NCBI GenBank assembly: GCA_025403435.1
Contig: CM046335.1
Span: forward strand, 3,997,101-4,061,100
Direction: 5' to 3'
Source: Artocarpus heterophyllus
Lineage: Eukaryota; Streptophyta; Magnoliopsida; Rosales; Moraceae
DNA: 64,000 nucleotides
Shown here: positions 12,659 to 26,187 of the stretch, piece after piece
Numbering within the stretch: the stretch's first letter is position 1
How the letters are laid out: the number at the start of each line of letters is the position of its first letter
Translations under genes and position numbers: made by a program
Notes under the pieces: generated by a model
Seen by the model: only the letters and a program-made list of their open reading frames with translations
Told to the model about the DNA's origin: nothing
Database searches by the model: none

Positions 12659-15579
12659 TTTCGGGATTTTGGCTTATGCAAGAACATGGTAAATTCCATT
12701 GGCTAACCAAAAGGCTAAAACGCGTAGAATTAAGACTAGCTAGAGATTACTGGTTTCAGAAATTGCTTGCATTGCTGAAAGTTCTCTTGTATTTTTAATT
12801 ATGTAAGCACAACCTCCACGCTTCAGCATTGCATTCCTTATATAGAGAGTAATAGCTCCCTCCAATTAGCACTAAGAGTCGTGTTTTTGCAAAAACGACA
12901 AAGCACAAGTTGCCACAGCATGACATGGAAAACAGCAATAAAAAGGACCTTGTCTTGTTGCGTCCCTTTCAGCTCTGAATTTCTAAGCCCGAAATGGATT
13001 TACACACGAGACAAAGTACTGTACCTTGGACGGCTCAACTACTCTTGATAGTTAAATAATTGTCGTTGATACGGTAATACCGTGTTTAACTAATCAATGT
13101 ATCGCCATAGCTAGTTCATAAAAGTATCCATATTACATGTCTAGTTGTTTTCTGATTGTTTACTGGAAACTCTTATAAAAGGAGATGTATTTTTGTTCTA
13201 TCAATAAAGACCGTTGATTTAATCGTTAAATTAACTTGTTCAATAATTTGAACTGTGAGTGCCCATTTTATAAATTTGCAGTGCATGTAATGAAGAATTG
13301 TCTCTAGTCATATATCATATCACTATCTTTTTAGGGTCCTTATTATTGTATTGGATGAATCAGACCACTTATTTTGAACCATTTATAAACTTGATTCCTT
13401 AGTCTTTAAAAATCTTTGACATTGCAATTAATTGATAATAAGTATCAATATTCAGGGATGGAATTGCCCTAAGATTGCATAAATGCACCTAAAAGTTTTC
13501 GTTTAGAAAGTAGATCGGACCCGACCTTTTTAGTTTTTGCATTTGACTTTAGGTTATTAATTGGACTGCAATTGCTTGGTGTTGTTAATTTAAGTTCTCG
13601 AATACTAAAAGTAAAGGTAAAGGGTCTAATTTGCAAACGATGAAAATTTCAAAGCGGAAAATGGGAACAATTCTCCTACAAAATCAATTCGAGATAAAAA
13701 TTAACTTGCAAGTACCTGATGGAATGTGTAACTAAATAAGATTCAGTTTCCTTATTAATTATGTGGGGAATGCAAAAAGTCTCACACCCACTAAGACTGG
13801 GGTTAGATCATCCGTTTATAAGGACTTGGACTACTCTTATCAAATAGGTGGACCTTTTGAGATGAAAACTCGTATCCTTACAAGTAGTATTAGAGCAAGC
13901 CCCCAAAGGAACCAAGTATGGATCCATAAACAGTTGGCGAAATTAAATATGTGAATTTGATGGGGCCCCCTTGTTGATTGCAGAGGATAGAAATTCCATG
14001 GAAAAGCTCACGAGATAGTAAAGATCCATAACAATACGGTGTCCCAACCTAGTAGATTATCTAGATGGAGTGTGATTTACTTGGAAAAGAGGGTCAGGTG
14101 AACCTCATAGGGATTTGGTCATCACACATCAGCTCAGAATGAGGTTCATCATGAGTTTATAAATATTTGGTCTACTTCTCTTAAATAAGTTTACTTTTGA
14201 AATGAACTCATGTCCTTACAAATTCATTGCAAAATATTCTTTCTAGTATGCATGTGGGTCAAACTATTTATGCCAGCAAATACGTTTACAATAGAGTTTT
14301 TCCTTCGGGTGAAAATATAATTCTTCATTTATTATCAATTTGCTTTTTGAAATATGCTTAAATGGTAATTTTTGTGTTTAGAGTGCTTACTATACGATAC
14401 ACGAAATCCATGTTCAATCAACTTGAAGTTGAACACCCTACAATTCGGTATCTTAATCTCCATTTTCGCTGGATGGATGAAGAGTAGAAATGATTTATTA
14501 GAGAGAGTACGATGATGAAAAGATAAAAGATGAACATGATTGTAGTAATTAATTTTTCATGTCGTTTGGTAAGAGAATGAGAGAGTTAAAATAAATTATA
14601 AAAGGTAGTTTTTTTTTTCTTTCCTAATTACTATATTGTTTTTTTTAATTACTATTTGTTAATTGTTGGTGTTTTTTTTGGAAGGGCAAAGTCATATTTT
14701 TAAACTTGAACGTGATTAATTTCTTGAATCCTTGCATTGATAAAGGAACTCAATTTGATGGGTCCGAAGGAAAACTCTCTCCTTCCACCTCTCCCCTTTC
14801 TCATGCACGTCACACAAGCTCGTTTAAAGACAAATTCCATATGTCGATCGACAAGGCACCTCAGAATTACGTGTAAAAAGAAATTTTTCTCCAAAGTTTA
14901 ACAACACACGTCGGTCATTCCATAATACTAAAGTGGGGACACTTTCTAGCCAAAAACTGTGTTTTTTTTTTTTTTACCCCCCTTGGTAATTAAAAGATCA
15001 CATATACAAACATGCTTAAGTTAATTAAGCCCCAACTAGTAAACAAAAAAAAAAGAACATGAAGGAACGGAATTCTAGAATTATTAACAATATGCATGCA
15101 CTTCCAAACAATGGTGTTACACCTTTGGCGGCCAATGGTACTACAAGCAGAGACTAGCAGTAGCAGGTAGCTAGCCTGCAAATTGTTTGATCATTATTAT
15201 GGCAAATAATACATGCAGCGAATGAGATGACAGCCCCTGATGCCCTTGAAATGGTGGACACTGCAAGGAAACAATACTCATCGCCCTTGGCCTTTGGCGA
15301 TTAAATTTAACACATTTTTTTAAATTAAATTTTCTTCTCTTTTTTGTGTGGATCACATATATATAGGTAGTCTAACAAGACAAATTGTCCCTCCCTCCTT
15401 AGTCCGGACGCTATTCAGTATACCTGACCCTTACCGACATGCTCTTCCAATACTTGCCTTGTACCGTGTTCAATACATCTACGCTGATCTCTTCCAGTTT
15501 TTTTTTTCTTTTTTGAATAATAATACTTCCGGGTTAAGTACTATATATAAGAAAAAATGGCTTGAACTGTAAAATATAG

Positions 15580-15760
15580 TAGTATATAGACTTTATACTA
15601 TTCCAATTAAAGTTAAAATTTGAAACTATTAGTTAGAACCAGCTTCTTAAGCAGCATATAATATAGGTTTAGTCTTGACAAATTAGTTAAAATTTAAAAT
15701 TTTAACTTGTTATAGTGTAAACTCTCATATGTTACGGTAAAAAATAAAAAGTTACTTTTC
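15580..15760. repeat. Dispersed AT-rich repeat family, member 1
   Basis: The member contains TTAGTTAGAACCAGCTTCTT and CATATGTTACGGTAAAAAAT. Matching words recur at about 16560-16690, 21810-21900, 34070-34220, 44650-44800 and 51490-51560, on either strand. Members are 60-180 bp and non-coding, probably a decayed MITE family. Boundaries are approximate. Confidence 0.5.
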
Positions 15761-16559
15761 AACTTTGTTTTCGATCACTCTCGTCATACATCATATGTTG
15801 AATAACACTTCCACGTTAAATACTAGGGGGAAACCTAGAAATGTAACTCAAACTTATGTTTTAGACGACCCACTTGTAAATGGGCCGAATCCAGCCGCAA
15901 CTTCTTCAGTAGTTGTTTTGTTTTTCCAACAACCGTCAATTGTATGAAAGATAATATTTGATAAATAAAATTTTTAAGGCTTCCCCTTTAAATTTTTAAT
16001 AATTCTTGGACGGGGTGTGATATATTTGATAAGAAAGAATATTCCCCCTTGTCGCGGTCTAAATATGCGTGATTGTCGTTTGATACTGATTTTGTTTTGT
16101 TTTTCCTTTGTATAAAAAAATAAATTCTTCTACTTTGTTGGCTACAGGTTTAGTCTACTTGGTTTTGGGATTTGCCGAAATAAATTTTTCTACTTTTGTG
16201 GGCTACAAGGTACAAATTGATCCATTTGTTCTTAGGATTGTTTTCCTTTTAAAATTATGAATTTGAAGGGGAAAAAAAAAAGTTACCGCAGCAGTTATAA
16301 TTTATGCAACCGTAATTTATTTAATTTATAAGAAATATGTTTTCGAAGAAAATAAGGGGTTAAGATACTCAAAAATTAGAAAATAAAGATAAAAAATTTG
16401 TTTAAAACACGTTTCTCTTCATGTATGGTTTTTTTTTGAAGAATATATTTTTATGTCCCGAATACACGCACACGCGCCACCATTTCCATCAAAGGTTGTT
16501 GGCTTGCAGCATTTATACTACGCACTTGTTCTAATTTATTCATGTTCTTTCACTAGTGG

Positions 16560-16690
16560 TGGAACCGTTAGACTATAATATATAAGAGTTTTATACTATA
16601 GTAATTTTTTTTACTGTAGCATATGAGCTCTTTACACTGTTCATAACTGCGATTGTGGTTTATACCATCCTTAGTCAAACAACCTCTAAA
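16560..16690. repeat. Dispersed AT-rich repeat family, member 2
   Basis: The segment carries TATAAGAGTTTTATACTATAG and TTTTACTGTAGCATATGAGC, which match the reverse complement of member 1 and the copy near 44700. No coding content. Confidence 0.45.
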
Positions 16691-17027
16691 GTAATTATTT
16701 TTTAATGCTAAATAATTATGTCATTTTAATTGTCCCCTTACAAAATACATTTTATCTTGAATTGTTCTTATTTAACAAGATTCCAATCTTCAACGTTTGG
16801 CCAAAATTAAAAGCAAAAATGGTAAAAAAACGGATATAAGACACAACGTTGAAAAAAAAAAAAAAGAAGTACCACTATTGGTATCTCATAATCACATACT
16901 AATAATGTCTTTTTGTTTTGATAAGAACAAATCAGAAAAAGGAAAAAAAAACCTTGTATAGTAAAAGAGGATTTTTTTTCCTCCTTTTTAATTTCATTAA
17001 TCTTTTTGGAATGAAGAGATAAGATGG

Positions 17028-17278
17028 TATAAATAATATTAAAGGTAGTAAAATTAGAGAGAGTTAAAAAAAAAAAAAAGAGGAAAAGGACAGGACTGCC
17101 CTCAATTCCATAGTTTTGGTGTTATGGATGATCCCATGCACCTATTAGCGGGAATCTCTTGGGAATTCATTTCTGTCCTCTTGCTTCCCTCTCTTCTCTA
17201 TTAAATCCTTTTGCCCGTTGGCTTTCCTTCCTCTCTTTCTCATTAACAAGACACAAAAAACACACACAAAACACTACT
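17028..17278 (+). promoter_or_regulatory. Putative CPS core promoter and 5' leader
   Basis: A TATAAATAAT box at 17028-17037 lies about 250 bp before the chosen CPS start codon. That would give a 5' leader of roughly 220 bp, containing a GA run and a pyrimidine-rich stretch. The box matches the consensus, but no transcript evidence is available, and other AT-rich words nearby could serve. Confidence 0.3.
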
Positions 17279-19867
17279 ATGTCTTCTCATTCTTCCGTCA
17301 CCCACCTCTTCCACCTCTCTCTCTCTCATCCCAAACTAGCACTACTTCCCTCTTCTTCTTCTTCTTCTTCTTCTTCTTCTGCTTCTTCTTCTTTTCCCAA
17401 TAAAACTAATAACAACAATATCATTAATATTCTTCATCAACCAAATAAACTTCTCACAGGTATGTGATATCTCCTTTATCGTTACAAAGTTTTGAAATTT
17501 GGTCCTCATCATCACCATCACCATCACCATCATCATGTCCTTCTCTTTTCTCTCTCTCTTTCTTTCTTTTTCTTTTTCCGTTTTTTCCCTCTTGAATTTA
17601 TGGAACATGCATGCCTTCTTTTTGTTATGACGAAGTAAGTATACACATGGGCAGAAAGTCCCAACTCTTTCATTTTTTCTTTATTTTTCTTTTCCTTTTC
17701 AAAGTGGTAATATCTGTAACCAAAATCGTTGTTTGTACTTTTGTTTTTCTCGTACGTCTAATGATCTTCATGTGGGTATTTCTTTCATGTCAAGAACTAG
17801 TCCTATTTTCCGTTATTAATGTTTATTTCCCTGTAACCGGAGAACTTAATTTTCAAGGATTGCCATTTTTCGTGTGTCTGAGAAGTTTGTATTTATTGTT
17901 TATTTATTTATTATTATTTTTGTGTGTGAGAGAGTATAAGAAGTCCTTTTTCCCAGATCTCTCGTCATGATCACAAAGGCTACAGATTAAGGTTATATAT
18001 GTAAATGCAAGATTTTCGAAACTTTCTGACCTTGAGTCTGGCGTTTTCTGGGTTCATGACACACTTCAGTAGAGACTCACATATATGCCTGTTTTTCATT
18101 TTTGTAACGCTTATTCTTTTTCCTTTTAATGCTCGGATTTGTCCTCTTGCATATAACAGCACATAATTACCTTTTCCTTTTCATTCTCCTTTTCTTGACG
18201 GAGATTTTTTTAAACAAACCTTTTTCCGGTCCCTTGAAAGGATCTACTTAAATTGGGTAAAGTATTCAATTGACCGTGCAGCTTCCTATCTATTTCACTG
18301 TCAACTAACTAGATTTTGTATTGCGCTATATGTTGTCCCTACAATATATAGGAGATTCTTTTTCACAATTTTCTTTTCTTTTTTTTTTAAAAAAAAAAAA
18401 GAGGAAAAAACTTGGGAGTAATATAATTTATATGAGGAAAGAGACTGATTGTTTATTACTATAAACTACTCATGATGCAGTGTCGTTTCGTGTAGGACTT
18501 TGGGTGTTGGGGGCTAAAGACAAACGAGTTTGCTTTGATCGTGATGTTCGATCAAAATGCAGCGCTATATCAAAGCCTCGCACTCACGGTAAGCCTATAT
18601 ATTTTATTCTGCTTAACTTTTAGTATATAACTAATTTATGGGATTTATTTGTTTTTCATTTATTGTGCTGTAAAGAAACTGCCAAAAAAACAAACATTTA
18701 TACTTTTTTATGTACACGATCTAATATAAAGTGATTTATCCTCTTATATAATCAGAATTCACTGAAGCGTTTCAAAGTGGTCTGCCAGTGATAGAGTGGC
18801 ATGGGATTGTGGAGGATGACATAGAAGGGGAAGCTGCTAAGGTGGTTTGTGAAGAAATCAACTTTTTTATCTTATTTTACTTTTATTTTTTCTTTTTGGC
18901 TTTTTTTTTTTTTCCATTAGAACTTTATATAGTACTATATGTACATATATGTAGCCTTCATCTAAATATATATCAGATTTTAGAGAGTTTGAAATATATT
19001 TGTATGGCTAATTTTCCTGATGGGATGACGATACAAAATGCTTTATCCAGAGAAAAAAGTTGTCAAAAGCCAATGAGATTGAGGAACGTGTCGAGTCAAT
19101 CAAGTCCATGTTGGGGTCAATGAGTGATGGAGAGATAAGCATTTCTGCCTATGACACAGCATGGGTTGCTCTTGTTGAGGATGTTCACTATGGAAGTGGC
19201 TTCCCTCAATTCCCTTCCAGCCTCCGTTGGATAGCCAACAATCAGCTTCCCGATGGCTCGTGGGGCGACCGTGAAATTTTCTCTGCCCACGATCGCCTCC
19301 TCAACACCTTGGCCTGCGTTATCGCCTTAAAATCGTGGAATATTCACCCCAACAAATGCGAAAAAGGTCTAATAATTGAATCACACACATATAAATCAAT
19401 TAGAAAAATTGTCACGCTTTTAGTAATATACATTATCCAATGCTCAAAAACGTGAATTGTTAGTCTATAAAAAAATAGAGCCTTTTTTTTTCAACTCTTA
19501 CTAATTTTAAAACAAATATGGTAGCAGGAATGGCTTTTTTCAAGGAGAATATAAGCAAGCTTGAGAATGAAAACCCCGAGCACATGCCTATAGGTTTCGA
19601 AGTTGCTTTCCCTTCTCTGCTTGAAAAGGCTCGAAATTTAAACCTTGAAGTGCCTGACGATTCTCTTGCCCTTCAAGAGATTTATGCCAGGAGAGATCTC
19701 AAGCTCACAAGGTGCACAATATTTCCCCCTCCCAAAACCTCTACTCATAATTATGATGTTTTCTGCTTTTTGCCACTATATTTTATAAAAAGGATACATA
19801 AAACGCATGTTAAAGTAACTTTATCATGTCTACTTGCTTTCTAGTTATATATATTGTATGTACATAC

Positions 19868-19905
<38 letters not shown>

Positions 19906-22900
19906 CTTTCTTTCTACGTGTGAGTATATAATTAGTTTGCGCATGTGTGTGTGGGGATAGGATACCGAGGGACATAATGCACACGATGCCCACGACACTA
20001 CTTCATAGCTTGGAAGGAATGCCAGCAGCAGGTCTGGAGTGGGAAAAGCTTCTAAAATTGCAGTCCCAAGATGGGTCATTTTTGTTCTCCCCATCCTCCA
20101 CTGCCTTCGCACTCATGGGGACCAAAGACGGCAAGTGCTTGAAATATCTATCAAAAGCGGTCCACAGGTTCAATGGGGGAGGTATATTACTAACTACTTA
20201 TTAAAGTGCCTTAACTTTTTTCCCCTTTTACCTTTTTCAAAACCTATATACATCTCTCTCTTATTTCATATTCATTGTAACTAATTATAAAAGGGGAGTT
20301 ACTTTTCCAAATGTGATATTGGTCATGATTTGTGATATTAATCATTCTGGCATATATTTACCCACACCCATCTTTAATTATTGTTTTCCTGATCAGTCCC
20401 GAATGTCTACCCGGTTGACTTGTTCGAGCATCTTTGGGTTGCGGATCGGTTGCAGCGACTAGGAATATCTAGATTTTTTGAGGCAGAGATTAAGGAATGT
20501 GTCCATTATGTACACAGGTACACACACATATATATATGTGCATACATGATTTTAATCATACCATATATACTTATGAAATATAAATGCTATAAAAGTACAC
20601 ACACAATTCACATTTGTTAAAAACAAAAATATACAGATATCTGACGAATATGATATATATATTATTTTAGATATTGGACAGAAAAGGGAATTTGCTGGGC
20701 AAGAAATTCAGAGGTTGAAGACATTGATGACACCGCCATGGGATTTAGGCTATTAAGAATGCATGGTCACAAGGTTTCTGCTGGTAATTATAATTAACAC
20801 TAATATTGATTATTGAAGCTTCACATGATTTGCCCATTTCGTAATGGTATTGTTTTAACCCGTACTGCATCACATGTAGATGTGTTTCAATACTTTAAGA
20901 AAGGTGACGAGTTCTTCTGCTTTGCGGGGCAGTCAACGCAAGCAGTGACTGGAATATATAACCTGCACAGAGCTTCTCAGTTTTTATTCCCTGGAGAGAA
21001 GATTCTTGAGGATGCCAAGGACTTTTCATCCAGATTCCTCAGGCAAAAACAGGCCTCTAATCAGTTGCTCGATAAATGGATCATAACCAAGGACTTGCCT
21101 GGCGAGGTACGTACTTATATACGTATACATATATATATGTTAATATCTATATATATATAATATATCTAATTTAGTTCTGTTTTGTTCGGTGTTCTCTTTC
21201 GTCTTGTGTTTTGGTTGGTCCTATACTTTTTAAGTCCTTGTGAATCTGTATAAGAAAAAAGACAGTAAAAGTCCGAGAGAGAGAAAGTCAGCACCTTTTT
21301 ACAAGAGAGAAAAAAAATCAGAGAATAATAATTTTGGCTAAATTAATATCCATCCTTCGAGAGATTATCGTTTTCTGATAGTCAAAGAAGTTTTGTTGTT
21401 GTTACTATTGTTTTTAGTATTTTATTTCTTTTTCTCCTCGAAAGAAGGAGAAAGTTGTGCTGCTTCTTTTGGGGCCATAATCGAGGGTCCTGGTCTTCTC
21501 TCGGGTGGCTCTCTCAAAGAATCCCCCAATTTCTACTCCATTTTTATCATTTTTGTCCAATCAACTTTTGGTTGACGAGCAAATTTTTTATTGAAAAATA
21601 CTCTTTTGGGTGGCCATCTTTCCAGCGACAAAATCAAAATTATTGGTTACGTGTGATGTGAGAGAGCATGCTGTTTAAAATCTTTTGCACTAGTGTAGTG
21701 TCGACGAAGTTCTTTGGCAGTCACAAAATGTTTTTTTTTTTATTATTAAAACACAAATGAATATTCTCCCTCTAAAATATATATAAAACAAAAAATTAAA
21801 ACGATTTTATTTTAACATGTAAAAGTTTTATATTGTAATATATTTTTATTTTATATTATAATGTATAAGAGTTTTACGTTATAGTTTTCTAATTATATAT
21901 AGTTAGAATAAAATTCTCAAACACACCCTGTGTTGATGATCAATCAAATTTTGTATAAAACACTTACAACGATTCGCTCTGCTATGCATGAGGCTCATTT
22001 TTATAGCATGGTAGTATAAGGACAACATCAACGATCTAGCGAGTTTTTATTTATTTATTAACTAGGAAAAATCTAGAGGGTTACAGGTATTGATCATACA
22101 AGTGATCTAGAAGGTCTATATTTCTAGAAAAAGTTACCTACCCCAAATTTATCTAGAGAAAATTTTATGAAGTAAAAATACTCCAAAACACTCATGATGC
22201 CAGCAGGCAGCCATGCTGACAATGATCGTGTAAAAATTTATGATTGTGCTTTTAATCTTTCAATTATATATATATATATATATATATAGAACATTGTATA
22301 TAAATAAATCCTGAAACAAGAAGGTCAATGATCGCATAGGTGTGTTACTCGCTGGATGTTCCGTGGTATGCGAGCTTACCTCGAGTGGAGACCAGATTCT
22401 ATATTGAACAGTATGGTGGCCGCAATGATGTTTGGATTGGCAAGACACTATACAGGTTTCTTTTCTTTTGTCTTTTTTTGTTTTTTTTTTTTTTCACCAA
22501 CCTTTTTCTTTTTAAACTATTAATTAATGAGCCTTTTCATAAATGTTGTCTCCTGTTATTTCTTATCATTATGCCCTCAAAGTTATGTGCCCCAGTTGAG
22601 GTCCTAATTTTATTTTCCTCTTTTAACCTCAGGATGTCGTACGTCAATAACAACGAATATTTGGAGCTGGCTAAGCTAGACTACAACAATTGCCAAGCAT
22701 TGCATTCGATTGAGTGGCACAACATGCAAAGGTACCTATGAACTAGAAATGTAAATAGGTTGGACCAGTCAGGCTTATCTCATTTAAATTATGTCTAAAC
22801 ATGTTTAATGTTGTGCTTGGACTTACCTATTTATTTATCATGGCGTGAGCGTTAAGCTTAGCCTATAGCCCATTTATTGATAGGCCGTGCCTATAATGTG

Positions 22901-24549
22901 CTTGGGCTATATCCGTACCCATATCAGTATTTATGCTTTTTGTTGTACTTTTTGCTTTTAATGTATCTTTCTCCTGCCTAATGTTAAATTTACAAATAAA
23001 ATAAAATAAAATGAAAAAAACTAAATCGTAACAAAAGAAAGCACTGCATTATTGATAAAAAAAAGCTTTTTCTGAGGACAACAATATTGTAGATTCTTGT
23101 ATGATGTAGTTTTTATTATTCGGTTTTTCATATAAATCAAAACGAGTAAGTATATATTAGCAATGAATAGTTTACCAACGACAAATAATCTATTTAATCA
23201 TTTTTCTTTTTTAATCGAATCTATTAGAAATTTAAATTTTTTTATGAAAAAAATATTTATAAAAATATAATATATATTAGTAAAATTAGTTTTAAATTAC
23301 ATGTTTCAATTGTACTTATAATTGGGCCCAATCATACTTTTAACGTACTCGTGCTGGGCTCTTACTGTGCTATGCCCTTAACGTGCTTTGTGCTCAAAAG
23401 CCGAAGCCTAGCTCATTAAATAAGCGGGATTGACTAGGCCTATTTAATAATTGTATCATGCTGTGTCTGCGCCTTTTTTAACATGTTGTGCTCGTACCGG
23501 CCCCCTAAGCCCGGTCTGTTTTGACATCTCTAGTGCGAGCACATTCTTTTTTTTTTTAAATAATAAAAGGTTCCAAAAAAGGACCAACATTAACATATTT
23601 ATGAGCATTAAAAACTAATAAAATGCTCATTAAAGACTTATTGTCGGGCCCTACTTTTTGACAAGAATCGCATTACTCTAGTCATAAATATTAAATACGC
23701 ACATGCATGAAAATATTGCAGGTGGTACACAGACTGTAGACTCCAAGAATATGGGTTGAGCAGAAAAAGCCTTTTAATGGCTTATTTTCTTGCCGCAGCC
23801 AATATTTTTGAACCAGAGAGAGCTGATGAGAGACTTGCTTGGGCTAAGACCGCAGCCTTGATCCAGACCATCACTTCCTATTTCGACGAGGAACAAACTT
23901 CTTATGAACTTCGGAAAGCTTTTGTCTATGCTTTCAAGAGAAATTCTAATGTGAATGTGCCCGATTATTTGATTACTCCAAGGTAGATATTTATACTACT
24001 AAGCTATATATCATTCATTTTATCTTCTAATTAACTTTAACTATCCAGCTAAGTAGTTTTCCCTTGTTGAAATGAATTAATTTCATAAATGGTATAACTT
24101 GCTTTTATTCCAAGGAACATGAATTTCAGAAATAGGCAAGGCAACCATTGCTTTTTATTTTCTTTTTTTTTTTTGGGTTTCCTCTTTTACGGAAGAGAGA
24201 AGATTCCAAACGACTTCTTCTTTCTTTTTTGCTTTCCACATATGTTTCATTTTTTTTTATGCCGTACGCATGACAGCTTCTTTTCATCGTTCGCAACAGT
24301 TAACGTTTGTTGCTTTCTTTTTCTAATGCCGTACACATCACCTTCATTTCATAACTAAGTGGTTCAGTTCTTTTCTTTTGCTTCCGTATATTTGGATACA
24401 CGTGTCTCGTACAGAATATTAAAAGAATATAAAATATAATCGTTGGCCCCACTTCTATATAATCAATTTAAACTTTTCTCCTTAAGCTTTTAACTTTAAT
24501 TAGCTGCTTCCAAAACATCATTTATAATATATATTATATGGGTTCATTC

Positions 24550-24581
<32 letters not shown>

Positions 24582-25852
24582 GCACACATATATATGCAGG
24601 CGAACGAATATAAGCAAAACAGGGCATGGACTACTAAGGAGCTTGCTTGCCACCCTGAGCCACCTCTCTTTGGACACAATGATAGTGCATGGTCGGGACA
24701 TTAGCCATCATCTACGACAAGCGGTGAGTTATCATAGTTGTATCTCAATTAGTAGTTAATTATTTCTATTTTCAATCAATTGTGTATATCTTTCATGTCA
24801 ATAACCCACCAACGATACATGACGACATATAATTGGTGGAAATACAGGCAATTATTGTTGATAATGACACTTTGTGTCTTTACAAAACGAAAAGAAGAAG
24901 GTGCCTTTTTTTTTAATTTTGGAAAAACTAGACGTCACCCCTCAAATGAAACTCAAATAATGTGCTTTTCACATTTAGTATCCCATTACATAATTTCTAT
25001 TTTTTTTTTTTTATCTTTAACAATAATTGAAATGTTCACCATAGGGTGCCATTATTTATTTCACGGGACCATTAACCGCAATTACACAATTTAGCTCGCA
25101 TGAGCTTAAAAATATATTCAAAGTTAATTCTTCAAATGGTAATTACATCTATTTGTAGATCAATGACCATACTATAGAAGTCTCCAATAATAATAAATAC
25201 CAACACTTTGCTTCTTTTATTTTTTAATAAAAATGATGTAAATGTACGTCGGATGTATGAATAATAGAGTAAATTTGATAGTGGGAAAGGTCGCTGCTGA
25301 TGTGGCAAGATGGAGATAGACCCCACCATGGAGAAGCAGAATTGTTGATCCATACAATAAATATTATCTCGGCCCGTAGGCCTATAGACAGCCTATTGTC
25401 AAATCCTGAATACAAGAGACTCCTTAACATCACCAGCAGGGTTTGCACCAGAATTCGTCACCACCAAAAAGACAAGCACAAGGTTAGCAGGAATAACCAC
25501 AATTATTCTGATCAACAAGAAATCTTGGTCAAAATACAAAACCCACAATTTTTTTAATATTTTTCTTTTGACATTTTGTTTGTACCCCCTTGTTTTTTTT
25601 ACCACAAATTCTCAGGCACACCAAAATGGAAGCTGCAACAAAAAAAGCACCATGACAACCACCCCAGAAATAGAAGCGGACATGCAAGAGCTTGTACAAT
25701 TGGTGCTCCAAAATTCCTCGTTAGACGGGATCAACGCAGATATCAAGCAGATATTTCTCATGGTGGCCAAGACTTTCTATTATGCAAACTACTGTGATAT
25801 TGGGACCATCAATTTCCACATTGGCAAAGTACTCTTTGAGACAGTGGTTTGA
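17279..25852 (+). CDS. CPS: ent-copalyl diphosphate synthase (class II diterpene cyclase), 15 exons
   Basis: Plastid enzyme that cyclises geranylgeranyl diphosphate to ent-copalyl diphosphate, the first committed step of gibberellin synthesis. Exons: 17279-17459, 18496-18588, 18756-18841, 19051-19366, 19528-19711, 19961-20181, 20397-20517, 20671-20783, 20880-21106, 22340-22455, 22633-22731, 23722-23982, 24600-24723, 25282-25482, 25616-25852. All junctions are GT-AG, and the 2580 nt give 859 aa with no stop. Visible: a Ser-rich N-terminus fitting a transit peptide, SAYDTAW (152-158), the catalytic DIDD (418-421) and QSTQAVTG. His302 of LHS and Asn363 of PNV are the residue pair tied to ent product outcome. 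His372 in LFEH sits 46 residues before DIDD, the spacing of the His linked to Mg2+ inhibition in gibberellin-type enzymes. No class I DDxxD is seen, so it is monofunctional. Exon 2 could also start at 18481 (+5 aa) and exon 4 at 19060 (-3 aa), both in frame. Confidence 0.95.
17350..17393 (+). repeat. (TTC)n microsatellite coding for the poly-Ser run of CPS
   Basis: A TCT/TTC trinucleotide run in exon 1 of CPS encodes about ten consecutive serines in the presumed transit peptide, followed by Ala and more Ser. Such a run is prone to length change without breaking the frame. Confidence 0.85.
19868..19901. repeat. AT microsatellite in CPS intron 5
   Basis: A pure AT dinucleotide run lies in the intron between the fifth and sixth CPS exons. 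Similar AT runs occur in CPS introns at about 22264-22288 and 24551-24577. Confidence 0.85.
21810..21900. repeat. Dispersed AT-rich repeat family, member in CPS intron 9
   Basis: The segment contains AACATGTAAAAGTTTTATAT and GTATAAGAGTTTTACGTTAT, matching the repeat words at about 15580, 34100 and 44700. It sits in the 1.2-kb intron between CPS exons 9 and 10. No coding content. Confidence 0.4.
22742..23536. mobile_element. Probable non-autonomous hAT-like element in CPS intron 11
   Basis: The left end ACTAGAAATGTAAATAGG and the reverse complement of the right end, ACTAGAGATGTCAAAACAG, form an imperfect inverted repeat. The interior is rich in GGGC/GCCC words near the ends (GCCCGGTCTG, GGTTGGACC), common in non-coding plant hAT derivatives. 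The element fills most of the 990-bp intron between exons 11 and 12. No clear 8-bp target duplication was found, so the class is an inference. Confidence 0.4.
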
Positions 25853-26187
25853 TATTTGTGTCACACCCTTCACCACATTCTTCTTTGTACATATATTTGT
25901 CAAATCCAGTCCAAAGTTACAGCAATAAGATATAATATTTTAGAAGCATTACATATTATTATTCTACAGCAGCAATATATATACCTCAAAATGTACAAAA
26001 GTACAATAAATATAACCACAGAAAGAGAACTGAAGCATAGAACATAAAAGCTGACGGTCCAAATAGTAAATAACTGAACCCTGACGAGAAATTATGAGGG
26101 AATTATTCTTCTATTGTTAGAAAATGAGGACATCCCTTGTTAAAGTCAATGACATTTCTTTGTTGACAAGGTTTAAAATAAAGAAAT
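25853..26187. other. CPS 3' flank
   Basis: Likely the 3' untranslated region and a short spacer. An AATAAA-like word (ACAATAAATATAACC) lies near 26004. Positions 26183-26187 (GAAAT) are the left target duplication of the next element. Confidence 0.4.

Larger units (their letters stand above)
12659..17027. other. Gene-free intergenic stretch upstream of CPS
   Basis: No exon chain or conserved protein could be recognised. Two copies of a dispersed AT-rich repeat lie at about 15580-15760 and 16560-16690. Sequence near 13150-13215 has TATA- and AATAAA-like words that resemble LTR debris, but no boundary was found. Poly-T and poly-A tracts are common towards CPS. Confidence 0.5.

Noticed and set aside
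12690..13265. Another copia LTR suggested by TATA- and AATAAA-like words
   Set aside because: No TG...CA ends or target duplication could be found.
17611..17970. 119-aa open frame in the first CPS intron
   Set aside because: Phe-rich translation of a T-rich intron between well-supported splice sites.
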